Of a DNA stretch of 39,414 bases, positions 23,879 to 30,422 are shown piece after piece. How positions within the stretch are numbered: position 1 is the first letter of the stretch; each line of letters opens with the position of its first letter. Position numbers and translations under genes: made by a program. The notes beneath the pieces are model-generated. The model did no database searches. It was not told the DNA's origin and saw only the letters and a list, made by a program, of their open reading frames with translations. Origin of the DNA: Megasphaera sp. MJR8396C (lineage in GTDB: Bacteria; Bacillota; Negativicutes; Veillonellales; Megasphaeraceae); the NCBI RefSeq assembly GCF_001546855.1, contig NZ_KQ958154.1, positions 1 through 39,414 of the forward strand, in the 5' to 3' direction.

Positions 23879-24583
23879 TAGAAAAACCTCCTTTTCCTGT
23901 ATGGATAAACTATATTCGTCAAAAGGCAAAAACGGGCGGTTGTTAGCTGCAACCTCACGGGAGTTTCACCCCGGCCCATGCTTATGGGTGCGCCGCGCAA
24001 TACTTTGAGGGTGTTCAACGCGGGAGTATCATTGTGCCGCCTTGTATGTCGTCGCCCACAAGCTGCTAAACCTGTTTTACGGCGCGGTAGTTCTCGCTCG
24101 GCTTTTCCCCTATGGGGAAAAGCTGTCATGGCGTACCCGCCGACTGGCTCGGTACAGACGGAATGTACCCGTTTGCCTGTTATGCTGCGCACCAAAGGCC
24201 GCTTTCTTTGTCAAAGAACAATAGGCTTTGTCCTCTCTGCCCCTTTCGCTCCGTACCCGTTCGGGAGATGGCTCTTGAGTGCGCTTTTCAGAAAAAAGTT
24301 GAAAAAAGCAAAATGCGCCCGTCCGCAAGACGCGGACGGGCGCAAAGGAAATGTAAGCAGTAGCTAAATGTATTGACAGTTCACATTCATAGCCGGAATA
24401 TCCCGCTTGCGGAGCATAGCTTTTTTTGACCGCAAAGCATTAGGCGGGTTACAGTAAATAAAAATGGACACGGCGATACCTCCCCGATACCGCCGTATCC
24501 TTAAAAAAGGGCGACTTTAATACACTACCCGCAATCCATTCTATAATAGGGAACAGCGGCTTTTGCGCAATATTAAATAAAAA
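23879..24583. other. Long non-coding, hairpin-rich segment between tnpW and the cargo operon
   Basis: About 700 bases without a supported gene. Several short frames of 60-129 codons are open on both strands, but none has a good ribosome site or protein-like composition. It contains a perfect 10-base stem GCTTTTCCCC/GGGGAAAAGC with a 3-base loop (24101-24123) and a 12-base perfect stem at 24315-24343. From memory, nearly identical DNA occurs in other gut-bacterial conjugative elements, which would fit a conserved RNA or attachment/regulatory region. Not verified. Confidence 0.45.
24300..24343 (-). terminator. Terminator-like hairpin, minus strand
   Basis: GCGCCCGTCCGC and GCGGACGGGCGC pair perfectly (12 bases, 5-base loop). 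On the minus strand they are followed by ATTTTGCTTTTTTC. It is a second barrier beyond the terminator at 24584-24626. Confidence 0.6.
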
Positions 24584-24626
24584 AGCCGATAACACATAGG
24601 TTTTTTGACCTAATGCGTTATCGGCT
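24584..24626 (-). terminator. Intrinsic terminator of the Cfr/RlmN-like operon
   Basis: AGCCGATAACGCATTAGG pairs with CCTATGTGTTATCGGCT (one mismatch) over an 8-base loop. On the minus strand TTTTTTA follows. It lies 28 bases past the methyltransferase stop codon. Confidence 0.85.
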
Positions 24627-24653
24627 CTGCGTCTATGCGTCTGGCACTTTTAA

Positions 24654-25637
24654 TCATTTTTTTTTGAATTTATTATATGTGTTAGCTAACTGTCCACAAG
24701 CCGCGTTAATCTCTCTGCCATGAGAAACTCTCATAGTAACTTCAAGTCCTGCTTGCTCTAATTGATGTTTGAATGCAACTATTTCCCGTTTCTGTGGTGC
24801 TTTAATTCTTGAATTGCTTGTTGGGTTGTATTGTAACACGTTAATCATAACTTTTTTGCCCCGAAACCATTTTGCAAGTTGTCTTACATCTGAGGGCCGG
24901 TCATTTATACCCGGTAAAAGCAAATACGCAAAGACAATTTTGCGATTATGCCTTTCAGAATAGGATAAGGCTTGCTTAACAACATCTTCAATAGCATATA
25001 TGCGCATGTGAGGAATAATACGATTTCTTGCAGATTGTGTTGCTGCGTGTAAAGATATTGTCAACTGAATTTTAAGATGTTCCTCGCGCAATTTTTTTAA
25101 TTGATCAACCGGACCAACTGTTGATATGGTAATGCCGTCGGTTGGAAAGTTGAGCCCATATCTATCTCGGAGAATATGGATTGCTTTTATCAAGTTGTCA
25201 TAATTGAATAAAGGCTCTCCCATACCCATAAAAACGATACGGTTTACTTTTCGACGCAACAATATAATCTGTTGTACGATTTCTGACGATGTTAGATTAC
25301 GAACAAAGCCATTTCGCCCGGACTCACAAAAAATACAACCAACAGGACAACCGACTTGTGTGCTCACGCAAACAGTTCCACCATCTCGCCGCTTGATAAA
25401 AACCGTTTCAATGTATTTGTTGTCTTTCAGTTCGTAAACATACTTTTCAGTATCACTGCTTTTGCAAATATTTTTTACCAACATTGATAGATTTTTTTTG
25501 CGTGGTAATTGCTTATATAATTCTTCATATAAGGCTTTTGCTTCATTCTCGCCAATAACTTCCGACATTTCTTTGTAAGTAAATCCGTATGGATCATTCC
25601 GTACTTCCGCAGGCGTATATTTAGGTAAACGTTTCAT
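24654..25637 (-). CDS. RlmN/Cfr-family radical-SAM 23S rRNA (adenine-2503) methyltransferase
   Basis: 327 residues. The radical-SAM cluster motif is C97-PVG-C101-IF-C104. GMGEP (138-142) is the SAM-binding loop of the family. Cys314 in INAACGQL corresponds to the methyl-carrying cysteine of RlmN/Cfr. RlmN makes C2-methyl-A2503 in all bacteria; Cfr makes C8-methyl and gives resistance to phenicols, lincosamides, oxazolidinones, pleuromutilins and streptogramin A. The gene lies on a mobile element, is strikingly AT-rich next to GC-rich neighbours, is shorter than a typical RlmN (about 345-385), and is preceded by an antibiotic-type attenuator. These points favour a resistance-type or otherwise accessory enzyme, but C2 versus C8 chemistry cannot be read from the sequence. 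RBS AAAGGA; it follows the KTR gene by 16 bases. Confidence 0.88.
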   Translation of the reverse strand: MKRLPKYTPAEVRNDPYGFTYKEMSEVIGENEAKALYEELYKQLPRKKNLSMLVKNICKSSDTEKYVYELKDNKYIETVFIKRRDGGTVCVSTQVGCPVGCIFCESGRNGFVRNLTSSEIVQQIILLRRKVNRIVFMGMGEPLFNYDNLIKAIHILRDRYGLNFPTDGITISTVGPVDQLKKLREEHLKIQLTISLHAATQSARNRIIPHMRIYAIEDVVKQALSYSERHNRKIVFAYLLLPGINDRPSDVRQLAKWFRGKKVMINVLQYNPTSNSRIKAPQKREIVAFKHQLEQAGLEVTMRVSHGREINAACGQLANTYNKFKKK

Positions 25638-25653
25638 TTTTATATCCTTTCTT

Positions 25654-25839
25654 CTAAATAATAAAAGTTTGTTTTTCTGTATTTTTGATTACAATCTCTA
25701 ATTTTTCTACATCAATGATATGCGTCAATTTGCATTTAGGGCAGAAAAGAGGAAAATCTTTTAATACAGTATTATGAAATACTTGAACTCTCGTCTTTCC
25801 GTTACAAATCGGACATTTTATCCAATATTTTTTAAGCAT
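25654..25839 (-). CDS. Cysteine-rich KTR-type small zinc-ribbon protein
   Basis: 61 residues, MLKKYWIKCPICNGKTRVQV..., with two CxxC pairs (CPIC and CPKC) that probably bind zinc. It carries the GKTR signature of the cysteine-rich KTR proteins, which are often found beside ribosomal-protection tet genes and other resistance genes on Firmicute elements; their function is unknown. The ribosome site AAAGGACG precedes the ATG. It is the first full gene behind the attenuator and is cotranscribed with the Cfr/RlmN-like gene, which starts 16 bases after its stop. Confidence 0.8.
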   Translation of the reverse strand: MLKKYWIKCPICNGKTRVQVFHNTVLKDFPLFCPKCKLTHIIDVEKLEIVIKNTEKQTFII

Positions 25840-25863
25840 TATATTTCACTCGTCCTTTTTACA

Positions 25864-25908
25864 CAAAAAAATGCAGGTCAATCCTCAACATGAGCATTGA
25901 CCTGCATT
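25864..25908 (-). terminator. Second attenuator terminator just before the KTR gene
   Basis: AATGCAGGTCAAT and ATTGACCTGCATT form a perfect 13-base stem followed on the minus strand by TTTTTT. It ends only about 25 bases before the KTR start codon, so it must be bypassed for the operon to be expressed. Confidence 0.85.
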
Positions 25909-26060
25909 TATAATGCACAGAGCAGTACAACAAAACTAAGGCATAGCTTGCACTATGTCTATACTATATCTATACGTCGTTAGTTTTTTGTATAGCATCC
26001 GCAAAATAAGCATGACAAAAAAGCCCATGTTGAAAATGGGAAAATCCTTTTTTTCAATGC
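25909..26060 (-). promoter_or_regulatory. Structured attenuation leader of the Cfr/RlmN-like operon
   Basis: The RNA reading leftwards from the leader peptide can fold in competing ways. The leader coding region (GCATAGCATGCG...ATAAGCAT) pairs with CATGCTTATTTTGCGGATGCTATAC near 25990-26014, read in two blocks of 8-9 bases. That pairing encloses the first terminator hairpin. Further along, CTATAC/GTATAG, CATAG/CTATG and ACAAAAAACTAA/TTAGTTTTGTTGT offer alternative stems. The arrangement is like the 5' leaders of tet(M)-type and erm-type genes. Confidence 0.65.
26017..26040 (-). terminator. First attenuator terminator behind the leader peptide
   Basis: CCCAT-TTTCAAC-ATGGG followed by CTTTTTT on the minus strand, starting 21 bases beyond the leader stop codon. 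The stem is short but has a good T tract, and it lies inside the larger leader pairing. Confidence 0.65.
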
Positions 26061-26087
26061 TTATCTAATACGCATGCTATGCAACAT
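26061..26087 (-). CDS. Leader peptide MLHSMRIR (putative macrolide-type stalling peptide)
   Basis: An 8-codon reading frame, ATG to TAA, preceded at 8 bases by a perfect AAAAGGAGG site and located about 25 bases after a near-consensus promoter. The product, MLHSMRIR, ends in Arg-Ile-Arg directly before the stop. From established work, the ErmDL leader begins MTHSMRLR and the mef(A) leader is MTASMRLR; both stall ribosomes through an Arg-x-Arg motif when a macrolide is bound. The coding region is also one arm of the long leader stem, so a stalled ribosome would change folding downstream. Stalling is inferred, not shown. Confidence 0.75.
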   Translation of the reverse strand: MLHSMRIR

Positions 26088-26115
26088 AAACGCCGCCTCC
26101 TTTTACATAAATTTT

Positions 26116-26144
26116 ATTTTATCAGAAAATCAGTCTACTGTCAA
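26116..26144 (-). promoter_or_regulatory. Near-consensus promoter of the leader peptide/KTR/Cfr-like operon
   Basis: On the minus strand TTGACA (26139-26144) and TAAAAT (26116-26121) are separated by exactly 17 bases. Transcription would start roughly 20 bases before the leader ATG. A perfect -35 box implies strong constitutive initiation, with control left to the attenuator. Confidence 0.85.
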
Positions 26145-26237
26145 TACACAACAGGAAGTATTTAACCTAATGATATGAATTGTGTGGACATATCCAAAAA
26201 GAAAGGTGAACTGTAAAATGTAACAGGGTGAATGAAA

Positions 26238-26594
26238 ATGGCAAAAAGACCCGTACCATTGTACGACTTTAAGGCTTTCGGGGCAGCTATAAAAGCCGCG
26301 AGAAATGAATACGGCGAGAGCCGCAAAAAGGTAAGCGACGAGTTATATATTTCCCCGCGCTACCTTGCGAATATCGAGAACAAGGGACAACAGCCGAGTT
26401 TACAGGTATTCTATGACCTTGTAACCCGGTATCATATTTCGGTAGATCAATTTTTCTTCCCGAACAGCAATGCGGAGAAATCCACCGGGCGGCGGCAGCT
26501 TGACGCGCTGCTGGACGGTATGAGCGATAAAGGCATACGGATTGTAACCGCAACAGCAAGGGAGATAACGGAAGTCGAAAAAGCAGAGGATTAA
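26238..26594 (+). CDS. Helix-turn-helix (XRE-like) regulator
   Basis: 118 residues. The XRE-type HTH spans about residues 10-65 (AAIKAARNEYGESRKKVSDE, then YISPRYLANIENKGQQPSL and FYDLVTRYHISVDQFF). Such regulators sit next to MobC/relaxase genes in Tn1549/CTn-type elements. The start at the second of two close ATGs is preferred because AGGGTGA is at eight bases from it. It is divergent from the cargo promoter; it is followed by a strong terminator and then the oriT-like region. Confidence 0.78.
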   Translation: MAKRPVPLYDFKAFGAAIKAARNEYGESRKKVSDELYISPRYLANIENKGQQPSLQVFYDLVTRYHISVDQFFFPNSNAEKSTGRRQLDALLDGMSDKGIRIVTATAREITEVEKAED

Positions 26595-26616
26595 CCTCAC
26601 AATATGAGAAATCGGG

Positions 26617-26650
26617 AGATTGCAGCGCATGGCGGCTGCAATCTTTTTTT
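26617..26650 (+). terminator. Intrinsic terminator after the HTH gene
   Basis: AGATTGCAGC and GCTGCAATCT form a perfect 10-base stem with an 8-base loop followed by TTTTTT. Confidence 0.85.
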
Positions 26651-26681
26651 GCGTCCAAAATCAAAGGAACGCGCAACAAAT

Positions 26682-26789
26682 ACCGCCTTTCGGTGGGGGT
26701 ATGGAGTAGATAGCAAGCACAGCAAACGAGTACCCGTTTGCGGAAAATGCTTGTTGGGATAATCCCAAACCCTTATACCGAAAGGCGGT
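26682..26789. other. Candidate oriT of the MobC/MOBP system
   Basis: A 13-base perfect inverted repeat, ACCGCCTTTCGGT (26682) and ACCGAAAGGCGGT (26777), encloses about 80 bases. Inside are GCAAACG/CGTTTGC (26722-26741) and TTGGGA/TCCCAA (26754-26768). The segment lies directly upstream of mobC, the usual place for a MOBP oriT. The nick site cannot be fixed by eye. Confidence 0.55.
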
Positions 26790-26795
26790 GCGGAA

Positions 26796-27125
26796 ATGGA
26801 AAACCGAAAGAGAAATATACAGATGAAGTTTTACGTTACGGAAGAAGAAAAGCGGCTGATCGACGAGAAGATGAAGCAGCTTCCCATAAAGCAGTATGGG
26901 GCATACTTCCGTAAAATGGCGATAGACGGGTATATTCTTGTCGTTGACCGAAGCGACACAAAAGCATATATCCGGGAACTGCAAGCGGTGAGCCGGAACA
27001 TCAACCAAATTGCAAAACGCGCCAATGCGACGGGGACGGTTTACAGGCAGGATATAGAGGACATTAAAAAGGCGGTGGACGAGATATGGCGGTTACAAAG
27101 ACGCACCCTATTAAATCAACCTTAA
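26796..27125 (+). CDS. mobC: MobC-type plasmid mobilisation relaxosome protein
   Basis: 109 residues. IQMKFYVTEEEKRLIDEKM is a ribbon-helix-helix-like N-terminus that binds oriT, and the C-terminal stretch AVSRNINQIAKRANATG is the MobC family signature. It assists the relaxase in opening oriT. It overlaps the start of the relaxase fragment by 40 bases, as is normal in mobC-relaxase pairs. It is intact, although its relaxase partner is truncated. Confidence 0.85.
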   Translation: MENRKRNIQMKFYVTEEEKRLIDEKMKQLPIKQYGAYFRKMAIDGYILVVDRSDTKAYIRELQAVSRNINQIAKRANATGTVYRQDIEDIKKAVDEIWRLQRRTLLNQP

Positions 27126-27478
27126 AGGCTGCGATAGACTATATCTTAAATCCCGAAAAGACAGACGGGAAGCTGCTTGCGTCCTCTTTCGGCTGCGGGC
27201 TGGAAACCGCCGATATTGAGTTTGCATGGACGCGGGAAGCTGCCGGAGATCGCGGCACACATTTAGGGCGGCACTTGATACAATCCTTTGCGGTGGGAGA
27301 AACCACACCGGAAGAAGCGCACAAAATCGGCATGGAACTTGCCGGGGCGGTATTAGGCGGCAAGTATGAGTTTGTTTTGACAACTCACGTCGATAAAGAC
27401 CATCTGCATAATCACTTGATTTTCAACGCGGTTAGCTTCGTTGACTACAAAAAGTACCATTCCAACAAGCAAAGCTAG
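27086..27478 (+). pseudogene. MOBP-type relaxase, N-terminal fragment
   Basis: The first 130 or so codons of a relaxase. The catalytic Tyr lies in LKAAIDYILNPEKT near residue 19, motif II is in HLIQSFAVGETTPEEAHKIG, and motif III is HVDKDHLHNHLIFN near 112-125. The normal protein is some 400-500 residues long. Here the relaxase sequence stops after KKYHSN and runs into DNA of another gene read on the opposite strand, ending at a stop a few codons later. All nicking motifs survive, but the helical remainder is lost, so function is doubtful. Confidence 0.85.
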
Positions 27479-27835
27479 TGTTATTCAAACTATAATCATG
27501 GAACTTTGACATAGCGGTTAGAAACTCTTTGTAGCGGTCGCTGTCAAAAATCGCCTGTACGCCCTGTTCCAAACGCGCGGTGATCTCCTTTACCTTTTCG
27601 GCGGGCTTTTCGGAAGTAAGGATAATGGGGACGACGGGGCGGGGCTGCTGCGGCTCTGCGGCCTGTGCGTCTGCTTGCTGCGTTTCGGCTGCGTCCATAT
27701 AGGCTTTGTCCTGTTCGCCGCGCTCCGGCTGCGGGTAACTCATAATGCGGTATTCTTCCGGCACTTCGCGCCCCTCAAACTGCCGTTCCCACTCGTCGCC
27801 GCTTTCCACGATATAGCCGTACTCGGTAAAGGCCG
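27468..27835 (-). pseudogene. ArdC-like/conjugation protein fragment
   Basis: An open stretch of about 120 codons. Its later half, DRYKEFLTAMSKFHDYSLNNT, read in parts, matches the start of the ArdC N-terminal domain (DUF1738, single-stranded-DNA-binding antirestriction-type proteins). It stops at the junction with the truncated relaxase. The earlier half (FTEYGYIVESGDEWERQFEG) is not recognised. There is no credible own start; it joins the topoisomerase fragment upstream in a different frame. Confidence 0.65.
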
Positions 27836-28338
27836 GTGATAAGTTCCTTTGTGCTGCCCTCCATATCGGAAGTGATATATTTGCTGTCGGTGCGGGGATA
27901 GGTCAAAAGCCGTTTTTCATAAAGGGCTTGCGCATAGTCAAGGGTCTGTTTCGCCGTAAACCCATACAAACGGTTTGCTTCCCGCTGCAAGGCGGTGAGG
28001 TCAAACAGTTTCGGCGGGGCTGCGGTCTTTTTCTCTTTTTTAAGGGAAGTACAAACGGCCTGCGATTTCTCGCAAGCCGCTTTCATCTGCCGCGCCGCCG
28101 CTTCGTCGTCCTGCCTTTCGGAAAGGGCGGCAACGCCGCCAACGTCCAGCCGGACGACATGATATTTCTCTTTCTTAAAGCTGCTGATTGCATAGTCGCG
28201 GTTTACCAGCATAGCAAGGGTGGGCGTTTGCACTCTGCCGACATTCAATGTTTTATGGTAGAGGATAGAGAAAAGGCGGGTCGCGTTAATGCCAATGAGC
28301 CAATCGGCCTTTGCCTCTTTGAGCGTCATGTAGTCCAT
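27836..28338 (-). pseudogene. Topoisomerase III (TopB) internal fragment fused to an HTH-protein start
   Basis: About 165 codons from the central part of a type IA topoisomerase: KADWLIGINATRLFSILYHK, then GRVQTPTLAMLV, and LTYPRTDSKYITSDMEG. The Toprim N-terminus and the C-terminal part are missing. The first nine codons, MDYMTLKEA after a GGAGG site, look instead like the start of a small winged-helix regulator or excisionase common near element ends. The downstream frame (to 27775) continues only as out-of-frame junk. The remnant is not catalytically competent, although the PRTDS motif near the active site remains. Confidence 0.78.
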
Positions 28339-28487
28339 ATTCGCACCTCCGACAACATTTCTTATTATATTTCATCAGCTCGAAGAACGCAAGGCAGGAA
28401 ATGTGAATAGATGTTGAATACGCTGCTATCGAAGAAGGATTTCTTTGATAGCTTTTTTTAATTCATCACTTGACATTGTGGCAAAGA

Positions 28488-28747
28488 ATGTCATGACTTT
28501 TGTAATATTCCATCTGCGCCGCCACTTTTTCCTGGACGACCTTTTCATAAGGATAGTCTGGTCCGAAAGCAGCTTCGCAAAGGGGTTTGATGCGAAGGTC
28601 ATCACGGCCGAGCATCTGGTCAAAGACGGTCCGATCCAAATCGTAGCCGTAGCGGGCCGATATCTCACGCCAGAAACGGTAAGAAATGGGTTCCGTATCA
28701 AACATAGTCCCATCCATATCAAAAATCAAGGCTTTTCTTTTCTCCAT
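28488..28747 (-). pseudogene. HAD-family hydrolase, N-terminal fragment (interrupted gene)
   Basis: The first 86 codons of the split HAD gene. It begins MEKRKALIFDMDGTMFDTEP, which contains the nucleophile motif DMDGT; the cap region follows and it ends at ...EYYKSHD. The start follows AGGGAGGAACT. Beyond the junction the frame reads a few element-derived codons to a stop near 28466. The remainder lies at 12438-12846. The gene was probably intact and expressed before insertion. Confidence 0.9.
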
Positions 28748-28928
28748 AGTTCCTCCCTGTGTATAAGGCTTATCATTTTCAGCCATTTTCTGAACTTCAT
28801 CTTTATTATATCGAAATTAAGAGGAATTGCAATTTCCCCTCCCCTTAGAGGTAATAATTATTCCCATTTTCGATAATATTATGATTTTTTCGCATTTTCA
28901 TTATTCTCATTTGCATTTTCATTATCTC

Positions 28929-28956
28929 TTGTATCTTGCGCCAACTCTGATATAAT
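28929..28956 (+). promoter_or_regulatory. Promoter of the cation diffusion facilitator gene
   Basis: TTGTAT (28929) and TATAAT (28951) with a 16-base spacer, 30 bases before the start codon. Confidence 0.55.
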
Positions 28957-28986
28957 AGAGGAAATCAGAAAGTCAGGTGAATCGAT

Positions 28987-30165
28987 ATGACTGAATTTAT
29001 CATACGCCGCTTCATCAAAAACTATGAAGACACAGACAATAAACGAGTCCGTGAACAATACAGCATCCTCGGCGGCGTCTTAGGCATCATTTGTAATCTT
29101 TTCCTCTTCGTCAGTAAATTTATCGTCGGCATGGCCAGCAACAGTATCGGGATCCTGTCCGATGCCTTCAACAACCTGACCGACATGGGTTCCTCCTTCA
29201 TTTCCATCATCAGCGCCAAACTGAGCAACCGTCCGCCCGACAAAGAGCACCCTTTCGGCCACGGCCGCTTTGAGTACCTGGCGTCGCTTACCATTGCCAT
29301 CATCATCCTCGTCGTCGGCTATAAGCTCTGCGAAACGTCGATTGAAAAATTCTTCGAACCAGAAGCCATTGAATTTTCCTATTGGAGCCTGGGCATCCTC
29401 ATCATCTCCATTGCCGTCAAGGTCTGGATGTGCGTCTATAACCGCTACATCGGAAAGAAAATAAACTCCAGCGTCAATGAAGCCACGGCCGCCGACAGCA
29501 TCACCGACGCCGTAGCTACGACGGGCGTCTTAGTGACGACCCTCGCCCAGCAGTTTACGACCCTTCCCGTCGATGCCGCTGCCGGCACGGCCATCGGCCT
29601 GATGATCATGTACGCCGGCTACGGCATTGCCAAAGACGTCATCAACATCCTCCTCGGCAAGGCGCCGGATCCGGAAATCGTCAACGGCATCGTAGAAAGT
29701 GCCTTAAAATGCCAATACGTCGTCGGCATCCACAACATCCGCATCCACGACTACGGCCCGGGCCGGATGTTCGGTACCCTCCACGCCGAAGTCCCGGACA
29801 CGGCCAACCTGGCCGACGTCCACGCCGCCCTCGACGTCCTGGAAGACGAATTAAAGGCCCGCTACCAAATGGATATCAACATCCACATGGATCCCTTGTG
29901 TACCGATCCGGATAAGATCGACGCCATCCGCCACGTCTTAGACCATATCGTCCACGAAAAATATCCGCGCTACCATACGGACCACCTGCGCATGACCTCG
30001 GGAAACGCCCGACTGAACATCATCTGTGACATCCACGTGCCGCCCGACGAGTACAACAAAGAAAACATCGCCCGCATCCGCCGGGAAATCAACGCCTGCA
30101 TGAGAAAGTACAACGATAAGTACCGTGTCGTCTTAGCTCAAATCATCGCCGACCCGCAATCATAA
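28987..30165 (+). CDS. Cation diffusion facilitator family metal transporter
   Basis: A 392-residue inner-membrane antiporter that exports divalent metals such as Zn, Mn or Fe in exchange for protons. Six membrane segments occupy about residues 25-215. The metal site shows SDAFNNLTDMGSS in helix 2 (near 58-70; an Asn-rich variant of the HxxxD-type site) and AADSITDAVATT in helix 5 (near 163-174). HPFGHGRFEYLASL is the family loop between helices 2 and 3. A cytoplasmic domain follows (IRIHDYGPGRMFGTLHAEVP), longer than usual by an extra C-terminal segment from about residue 310. RBS AGGTGA. Monocistronic, with its own promoter and terminator. Metal specificity cannot be fixed; the N/D residues suggest Mn or Fe as likely as Zn. 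Confidence 0.9.
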   Translation: MTEFIIRRFIKNYEDTDNKRVREQYSILGGVLGIICNLFLFVSKFIVGMASNSIGILSDAFNNLTDMGSSFISIISAKLSNRPPDKEHPFGHGRFEYLASLTIAIIILVVGYKLCETSIEKFFEPEAIEFSYWSLGILIISIAVKVWMCVYNRYIGKKINSSVNEATAADSITDAVATTGVLVTTLAQQFTTLPVDAAAGTAIGLMIMYAGYGIAKDVINILLGKAPDPEIVNGIVESALKCQYVVGIHNIRIHDYGPGRMFGTLHAEVPDTANLADVHAALDVLEDELKARYQMDINIHMDPLCTDPDKIDAIRHVLDHIVHEKYPRYHTDHLRMTSGNARLNIICDIHVPPDEYNKENIARIRREINACMRKYNDKYRVVLAQIIADPQS

Positions 30166-30217
30166 GGAACCACGGGAGAATATGAACGAAAAAAATCTGG
30201 CATCACCTTTCGATTAC

Positions 30218-30248
30218 AAGAGCCTCCTCACAGGGGCTCTTGTTTTTT
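30218..30248 (+). terminator. Terminator after the metal transporter
   Basis: AAGAGCC and GGCTCTT with a 10-base loop followed by GTTTTTT. Confidence 0.8.
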
Positions 30249-30369
30249 AGATCCTCGCGGCGGTCAATAATCCTGAATCTAAGCTTGCACTTTAAATAGC
30301 TCATGAACGGCGCCACCCTTACAGGCAGTGAAATTGCCATAAACGGTGATATGGGAGCGCCCATAAAAT

Positions 30370-30397
30370 AAGGGAGAAGCCTTTTAGCCTCTCCCTT
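30370..30397. terminator. Bidirectional terminator before the sugar kinase end
   Basis: AAGGGAGA and TCTCCCTT with a 12-base loop. It is followed by GTTTTA on the plus strand and ATTTTAT on the minus strand, so it serves the kinase gene on the minus strand. Bases 30249-30369 hold no recognised feature. Confidence 0.7.
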
Positions 30398-30422
30398 GTT
30401 TTATACCATTTATAATCAGCGG

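Larger units (their letters stand above)
12845..28487. mobile_element. Mosaic integrated mobile element (about 15.6 kb) carrying a Cfr/RlmN-like gene
   Basis: Bounded by the split HAD gene, with the dinucleotide GA at both junctions (12845-12846, 28486-28487). Large serine recombinases of the TnpX (Tn4451) and TndX (Tn5397) group are known to leave GA at both ends, and two such recombinases are encoded inside. The inner termini are imperfectly inverted (TATGCCATACTTGT at the left; TTTGCCACAATGT when the right end is read inward). The left part is a GC-rich Tn4451-like module with a MOBV relaxase and a replication-type helicase. The right part has a second recombinase, an AT-rich resistance-like cargo operon and decayed conjugation genes. 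Self-transfer looks impossible, since no mating-pair genes are present; mobilisation in trans is plausible through the intact left relaxase. Confidence 0.9.

Noticed and set aside
23978-24367. A 129-codon plus-strand frame and a 105-codon minus-strand frame in the hairpin-rich segment
   Set aside because: Both have Arg/Pro/Cys-rich, non-protein-like composition and no ribosome site, and they overlap strong hairpins. Treated as non-coding.
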